Positions 34,163 through 38,820 of a stretch of 38,820 nt of DNA are shown piece by piece. The position numbers and the translations under genes were made by a program. The notes beneath the pieces are model-generated. The model searched no databases. It was not told the DNA's origin and saw only the letters and a list, made by a program, of their open reading frames with translations. The stretch is from contig JAJXYC010000006.1 in assembly GCA_021780815.1 (NCBI GenBank), forward strand, positions 1 through 38,820, read 5' to 3'. Position 1 is the first letter of the stretch. Every line of letters starts with the position of its first letter. The stretch is from Bacteroidota bacterium (lineage in GTDB: Bacteria; Bacteroidota; Ignavibacteria; Kapaibacteriales; UBA2268).

Positions 34163-37100
34163 ATGGAAAAGATAAAAAAAGATTACAAGTACATACTGAA
34201 AAAGCTCAGTAGAACAAGAGATTTAATGTATTCTACTGATTTCTTTTGGGGATTATTATTAGGATTAACGTCCACTTCTTGGGCGGTTGTTGTTCTTTCT
34301 GCAATTGAGTATTTTGGCAATTTCCCATCAGAAGTTCGGCTATTCTTTTATGCAATGTTTTGGCTGTCCTTTATTATCCCGTTTGGCACTTACTCACTTT
34401 CTCCTTTTTTGAAAATGATAGGATTTAGACATACCATAAAATTAGATGCTCTTGCTTTAAAAATTGGAAATCATTACAGCGATATAAAAGATAGGTTATC
34501 TAATTCCATTCAATTGATGCAAACAATAGAAAATTCACGTGGTATTTCATCTCAACTTGCTATTGCTTCATTCTCAGAAATATTTGATGTATCAAAAACT
34601 CGCAATTTTAACGTTGTAATTGATAAAAAGAAAATTTATAATATTTTAATTATATTTTTTGCTTCATTTGTAATGCTAATAGGTTCGTTTTCAATTTTTA
34701 ACCAATCTTTAACCAAAGGATTATACCGAATCCAAAATTGGCAACAAAATTTTATACCACCAGCACCTTTTAAATTATATATATATCCTAAATTTTCCAA
34801 AGTATTAATTAATTCTGATGTGAAGATCCAAATTAAAGCAATTGGAGTTGCTCCTGAAAAGATTAAATTAAACATAAAAGAAGGTAGTAATGCTGATTAT
34901 GATGGTTTTACTCTAACATTAGATACAGGTAACACATATAATTTTACATTTACTAATTTAAAAAATTCTTTGCAATTTTTTGCAGAAGCAGGTTGGTTGA
35001 ATTCAAGTGTTCTATCAGATATTGGGAAGATTGAAGTTTACGAAAGACCTTATATCCGCTCGATGAGTGGTAATATTAACTTCCCTGCTTACACTAAACT
35101 GCCGCCACGTCAAATTTCTGAACAAAATGGTGATATTGCGGCTTTAAAAGGTTCATTTGTAAATTTACAAATTATTGCTAGTCATAATCTATCAGCAGCA
35201 AAAATTGTGTTTGTTACTTCAAAACAGATTGACTCAACAAATGAGCAAAATATAAAAAATGATACTACTTTCCAAGCGATGACAATTGTAGGTGAAAGAG
35301 CAACTGGAAGTTTTAAAATTAATCGTTCCTGTTCTTATTATATATCAATTACAGATTCCTCAAAAGAAAATAACGAACAACCTGTTCAATACGGGATTAT
35401 TGCATTGACAGATGAATATCCGACAATTAAATTAATTCAGCCTACATATAATATTAAACTGACCGAAGATGCTACATTACCAATTTCGGTTAATATTACT
35501 GATGATTACGGATTTTCACGATTAAGTTTATATTATAGGTTATCTTCATCTAAATTTGCACAACCTGAAAAAGATTTCCATAAAATTGATTTGCCTATAA
35601 TTTACAATGGATTAAATGTAGAAATTCCTTATGTGTGGAATTTGAAAAATTTGGATATTGTTCCCGATGATAAATTTGAATTTTACCTTGAAGTTGCTGA
35701 TAACGATAATGTATCAGGACCAAAAACATCTCGTACAGATATTTTAACTGCTGAACTACCTTCAATTGATGAGGTCTTAAAAGAAAACAATCAAAGTCAA
35801 GATAATATTCAAAAACAAATGGAAAATATGTTGAAAGAAACAAAAGATTTGCAAAAAGATATGGAACAATTTAACCGTGAACTAAGCCAAAATAACAATA
35901 AAACGCAATTAACTTTTGAAGAACAAAAAAAATCGAATGAATTATTAAAAAGACAAGAAGACGTTAAAGATAAAATCCAAAATTTACAACAAGAACTTTC
36001 AAAAACAGTAGATAAATTAAATCAGAATAATTTACTTTCTCCCGAAACGATGCAAAAGTATATGGAATTGCAAAAGTTAATGAAAGAAATTGACTCACCT
36101 GAATTAAGAAGATTACAGCAACTGATGGAGCAAGCTACTCAAAAACTTTCCAGAGATGATTTGCAAAATGCTTTGAAAAATTTAAAATTTAATGAAGAGC
36201 AATTTAAAAAAAGTATTGAACGCACGATGAAAATTTTGCAGAGATTACAAGCCGAACAAAAAATTGATGCTTTAAACAAAAAGGCAGAAAAAATGCAAGA
36301 TGAGCAAAGTGCTGTACAAAAAGAATTACAGAACACTTCCCCAAAAAATAAAGATAAAATTGACCAATTACAAAAACGAGAATCGCAACTAAAAAGCGAA
36401 ACGAAATCTATGGAAAAAGAATTGCAAGACTTAGAAAAATTAATGTCTAAAATAGGTCAAGATGAAATGCCGATGCCCGAACTTAAAGATGCACAAAAAT
36501 CTTTAAATTCTAATGAAACACAAAATGAAATGCAACAAGCAGCAGACGAAATGCAACAAGGTGATATGAACAATGCTTCTCAAAGTATGCAAAAAGCGAA
36601 ACAAAATTTATCTAATTTTAAACAAAAGATGCAAAAACTAAAACAGGAGATGGATAAACGGAATTCACAAGAGGCTATCCGTCAAATGCAAAGAGCAGTA
36701 AATGATATATTACAACTTTCTCAGAATCAAGAAGATATTAACAACAAAACAAAAGATATAAACCCAAGTTCAACTTTACTACCTCAACTTGGGCAACAAC
36801 AAATGGACCAATTTGAAAGTTTGATGAAAGTGGCAGAAAGGTTGTCTGATTTGTCTGAAAAATCTTTTGGAGTTACTCAACAAATGGGCAATGAGATAGC
36901 ATCTGGATTGCAAAATATGAGTAATGCCTTAGATAACTTTACTGATAGGCGAATGAGTTCAATTATAGACAATCAATCAAAAGCATTAGGTAATTTGAAT
37001 AGTGCCGCCGCTCAAATGCAAGATATGTTGAATAATATGAAACAATCTAACGGAACTTGTCCTAACCCCGGTGGTTCTGGACAGCCAAATTCTATGGGAA

Positions 37101-37684
37101 ATGGGAACGCATTAGGACAAAAATTACAACAACTTGCCGCTCAACAGCAAGCAATTAGTCAAATGATGCAACAGATGATGAATGGTAATCAACAGGGACA
37201 AAATGGGATGTCGCAAGAACAACAAGCCCAATATCAAAGAATTATGCAAAACCAACAGCAAGCTCAAAAAACTTTTCAACAACTTCAAGATGAGGCAAAG
37301 CAATATGGAAATACACCCGAAGGGAAGAAACTAAAAAATGATTTGGACAACTTAAAAAAGGAAATGGACGAAACGGTCAGTGATGTGCGGCAAAATGGTG
37401 TCCGTGCTGATAATATGAAAAAACAAGATCAAATTTTGTCTAAACTTTTGGATTTATACAATTCTCAAAATGAAAAAGAATTTGAAAAACGTCGTGAATC
37501 CCGTGAAGGGAAACAATTTAATTTACAAAGTCCTGCCGATATTGATTTTTCAAAACAAGAAGGAAACCGAGCTATACTGGACCAACTTCTTAAACAATCC
37601 GGCAAGCAATATACGATAGATTATCAAAATTTAATTCAGCAATACTTCAATAATTTAAATAATGATACAAACAAAACGAAATAA
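34163..37684 (+). CDS. DUF4175-type membrane-anchored coiled-coil protein
   Basis: Very long inner-membrane protein of 1173 residues. Three transmembrane helices lie at ~26-48, ~58-84 and ~158-179. A large periplasmic beta-rich region follows (~195-530), with IgG-like segments and DDYGFSRLSLYYRL. From ~531 to ~1130 it is almost pure coiled coil and low-complexity sequence rich in Gln, Asn, Met and Lys (MQQAADEMQQGDMNNASQ; QQLAAQQQAISQMMQQMMNG). This layout matches the DUF4175 family, described only as a conserved protein of unknown function. The coiled coil could reach across the periplasm or form a cell-envelope filament. It starts ten bases after the DUF4159 gene. The Met/Gln repeats are compositionally unlike its neighbours. 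Confidence 0.85.
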   Translation: MEKIKKDYKYILKKLSRTRDLMYSTDFFWGLLLGLTSTSWAVVVLSAIEYFGNFPSEVRLFFYAMFWLSFIIPFGTYSLSPFLKMIGFRHTIKLDALALKIGNHYSDIKDRLSNSIQLMQTIENSRGISSQLAIASFSEIFDVSKTRNFNVVIDKKKIYNILIIFFASFVMLIGSFSIFNQSLTKGLYRIQNWQQNFIPPAPFKLYIYPKFSKVLINSDVKIQIKAIGVAPEKIKLNIKEGSNADYDGFTLTLDTGNTYNFTFTNLKNSLQFFAEAGWLNSSVLSDIGKIEVYERPYIRSMSGNINFPAYTKLPPRQISEQNGDIAALKGSFVNLQIIASHNLSAAKIVFVTSKQIDSTNEQNIKNDTTFQAMTIVGERATGSFKINRSCSYYISITDSSKENNEQPVQYGIIALTDEYPTIKLIQPTYNIKLTEDATLPISVNITDDYGFSRLSLYYRLSSSKFAQPEKDFHKIDLPIIYNGLNVEIPYVWNLKNLDIVPDDKFEFYLEVADNDNVSGPKTSRTDILTAELPSIDEVLKENNQSQDNIQKQMENMLKETKDLQKDMEQFNRELSQNNNKTQLTFEEQKKSNELLKRQEDVKDKIQNLQQELSKTVDKLNQNNLLSPETMQKYMELQKLMKEIDSPELRRLQQLMEQATQKLSRDDLQNALKNLKFNEEQFKKSIERTMKILQRLQAEQKIDALNKKAEKMQDEQSAVQKELQNTSPKNKDKIDQLQKRESQLKSETKSMEKELQDLEKLMSKIGQDEMPMPELKDAQKSLNSNETQNEMQQAADEMQQGDMNNASQSMQKAKQNLSNFKQKMQKLKQEMDKRNSQEAIRQMQRAVNDILQLSQNQEDINNKTKDINPSSTLLPQLGQQQMDQFESLMKVAERLSDLSEKSFGVTQQMGNEIASGLQNMSNALDNFTDRRMSSIIDNQSKALGNLNSAAAQMQDMLNNMKQSNGTCPNPGGSGQPNSMGNGNALGQKLQQLAAQQQAISQMMQQMMNGNQQGQNGMSQEQQAQYQRIMQNQQQAQKTFQQLQDEAKQYGNTPEGKKLKNDLDNLKKEMDETVSDVRQNGVRADNMKKQDQILSKLLDLYNSQNEKEFEKRRESREGKQFNLQSPADIDFSKQEGNRAILDQLLKQSGKQYTIDYQNLIQQYFNNLNNDTNKTK

Positions 37685-37777
37685 TTATTTTTGTTTCTTC
37701 AGCTATTTCGATTAACGATATTTCAATGATTTGGTAATTCTTTCGTCTATGTTTAATTTTTAAAAAGCAAAATTTAA

Positions 37778-38650
37778 ATGGAAGTATGCGGTTTCTCAAT
37801 TATTAGGAATGCTGAAAAATTTGGCTATCCAGTCCAAGAATCTATTAAATCAATTTTACCACTTTGCGACCATTTTATTGTTGCTGTTGGTAACTCCGAT
37901 GATTCAACAAAAGATATAATTAAAAGTATTGGTTCTTCAAAGATTGAAATTATTGACACAACTTGGGATGATAGTTTACGACAAGGTGGTAAAGTTCTAT
38001 CTGTTGAAACCAATAAAGCCTTTGATACAATTCCTAAAGAATACGATTGGTGCTTTTATATTCAAGCCGACGAAGCAATGCATGAAAAATATATAGATGT
38101 TGTTCGACAAGAAATGAAAAAATATCAAGATAATCCTGAAATAGAAGGTTTGCTATTTAAGTATTTACACTTTTACGGCTCTTTTAATTATTATGCTGAT
38201 TCAAGAAAATGGTACCGCAGGGAAATTCGTGTAGTCCGTAATGATAAATCTATCCGCTCTTTTGGCGATGCACAAGGTTTCCGAAAAAATAATAATAAAT
38301 TGAAAGTTAAATTAATAGATGCTTATATTTATCATTATGGCTGGGTTCGTCCTCTATCTATTATGCGAAGTAAAATGAAACATTTCCATAAATTTTGGCA
38401 TTCCGATGAATGGATACAAAAAAAGAATTTAAATTCTAATTTATTCGATTATTCTAATGTAGATTCAATTAAACTATTTGAAGGAACGCATCCATTAGTT
38501 ATGAAGCAATTTATTGAAAAAACAAATTCAAATATTACGTTGGATACTAATAAGAAAAACTTCGATTTTACCAATCGTGTTTTATATTCAATCGAGAAAA
38601 AATTTGGTTGGCGACCGTTTGAATATAAAAATTATGATATTATTAAGTAG
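37778..38650 (+). CDS. GT2-like glycosyltransferase
   Basis: Cytoplasmic glycosyltransferase of 290 residues with a GT-A fold. The N-terminus (CGFSIIRNAEKFGYPVQESI) has the usual first strand and the 'RNAE' nucleotide-binding start. IVAVGNSDDSTKDII follows, and CFYIQADEAMHE holds the metal-binding acidic motif (QADE in place of the usual DxD). The end is helical and basic. Such enzymes add sugars to surface polysaccharides, LPS cores or flagellins. Donor and acceptor are not known. It lies 93 bases after the DUF4175 gene, so a shared unit is uncertain. With the GT4 enzyme at 316-1635 it brackets the window. Confidence 0.85.
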   Translation: MEVCGFSIIRNAEKFGYPVQESIKSILPLCDHFIVAVGNSDDSTKDIIKSIGSSKIEIIDTTWDDSLRQGGKVLSVETNKAFDTIPKEYDWCFYIQADEAMHEKYIDVVRQEMKKYQDNPEIEGLLFKYLHFYGSFNYYADSRKWYRREIRVVRNDKSIRSFGDAQGFRKNNNKLKVKLIDAYIYHYGWVRPLSIMRSKMKHFHKFWHSDEWIQKKNLNSNLFDYSNVDSIKLFEGTHPLVMKQFIEKTNSNITLDTNKKNFDFTNRVLYSIEKKFGWRPFEYKNYDIIK

Positions 38651-38737
38651 AAATAAAAGGTTTTTGAGTTTTTGGCTTATTAAAAAGTTTCCTTGTTTAT
38701 TTTATCTTTTATTCGGCGACTATTTCTGATTGAATTT

Positions 38738-38797
38738 TATTTTCTTACCTTATATTTTATTTTATGTGTCCAGCATCTTCAAAATGTCAGACACATA
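38738..38797. repeat. Dispersed hairpin repeat, copy 2
   Basis: CTTATATTTTATTTTA leads into TGTGTCcagcatcttcaaaatgtcaGACACA, whose ends are inverted repeats. It matches the element at 17203-17258 in order, spacing and most bases. Confidence 0.65.
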
Positions 38798-38798
38798 C

Positions 38799-38820
38799 TT
38801 TTTTCTTTCCAGATGGACTT
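38799..38820. repeat. Window-end copy of the 93-114 repeat
   Basis: These 22 bases are the exact reverse complement of 93-114. The copy is cut by the window's end, directly after the hairpin repeat at 38738-38797. Confidence 0.85.

Overview
The window is strongly AT-rich bacterial DNA. The likely source is the Bacteroidota/Chlorobiota/Ignavibacteriota side of the FCB group. The best guess is a flagellated Ignavibacteria- or Kapabacteria-like lineage rather than a typical non-motile Bacteroidota. The reasons are several proteins with type IX secretion (T9SS) C-terminal sorting domains, a PorZ-like propeller protein, a DUF4159/DUF4175 pair, mostly weak Shine-Dalgarno sites with TAnnTTTG-like -7 boxes, and flagellar-type genes (motB-like, fliW, csrA) in the same genome. 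No 16S gene or other decisive taxonomic marker is present, so this placement is inference.

Layout. 0.3-6.7 kb (minus strand): a GT4 glycosyltransferase, histidyl-tRNA synthetase and a very large secreted vWA/WD40/T9SS protein. 6.9-14.1 kb (plus): typA/bipA, a CBS-pair protein, a MotB-like stator protein, fliW-csrA, a stand-alone receiver protein, a KtrA-like K+ channel regulator and a PD40-propeller lipoprotein-or-periplasmic-type protein. 14.3-17.1 kb: an aspartate aminotransferase overlapping ATP-dependent PEP carboxykinase, closed by a clear terminator. 17.2-19.1 kb: a repeat-rich stretch with an orphan T9SS tail, a collapsed T9SS gene and one intact propeller-T9SS gene. 19.2 kb: tRNA-Lys. 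19.4-26.7 kb (plus): an outer-membrane barrel candidate, then a tight run of hybrid histidine kinase, REC-ATPase protein lacking the phospho-accepting His, hutI and an OstA/LptA-like protein. 26.7-29.6 kb (minus): the PorZ-like protein and a frameshifted T9SS gene.

29.8-33.4 kb is the accessory region. It starts at a tRNA-Leu and contains a bidirectional terminator, three diverged ~88-bp tandem repeats, a cluster of TTTGTCC words, a decayed minus-strand coding remnant, and a matched pair of repeats (ACGTnGCTACGGGCTT core) enclosing three small membrane-linked genes. It ends with a broken restriction-specificity (HsdS-like) gene and another orphan membrane fragment. No integrase is visible. 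33.5-38.7 kb returns to chromosomal-type genes: DUF4159, a 1173-residue DUF4175 protein and a GT2 glycosyltransferase.

Both window ends carry the same 22-bp sequence in opposite orientation (93-114 and 38799-38820), so the window is bounded by a dispersed repeat. The best candidates for something undescribed are the three-gene cassette with flanking repeats at 30.9-32.6 kb, the tandem repeats beside tRNA-Leu, and the His-less kinase-like regulator paired with a hybrid kinase.
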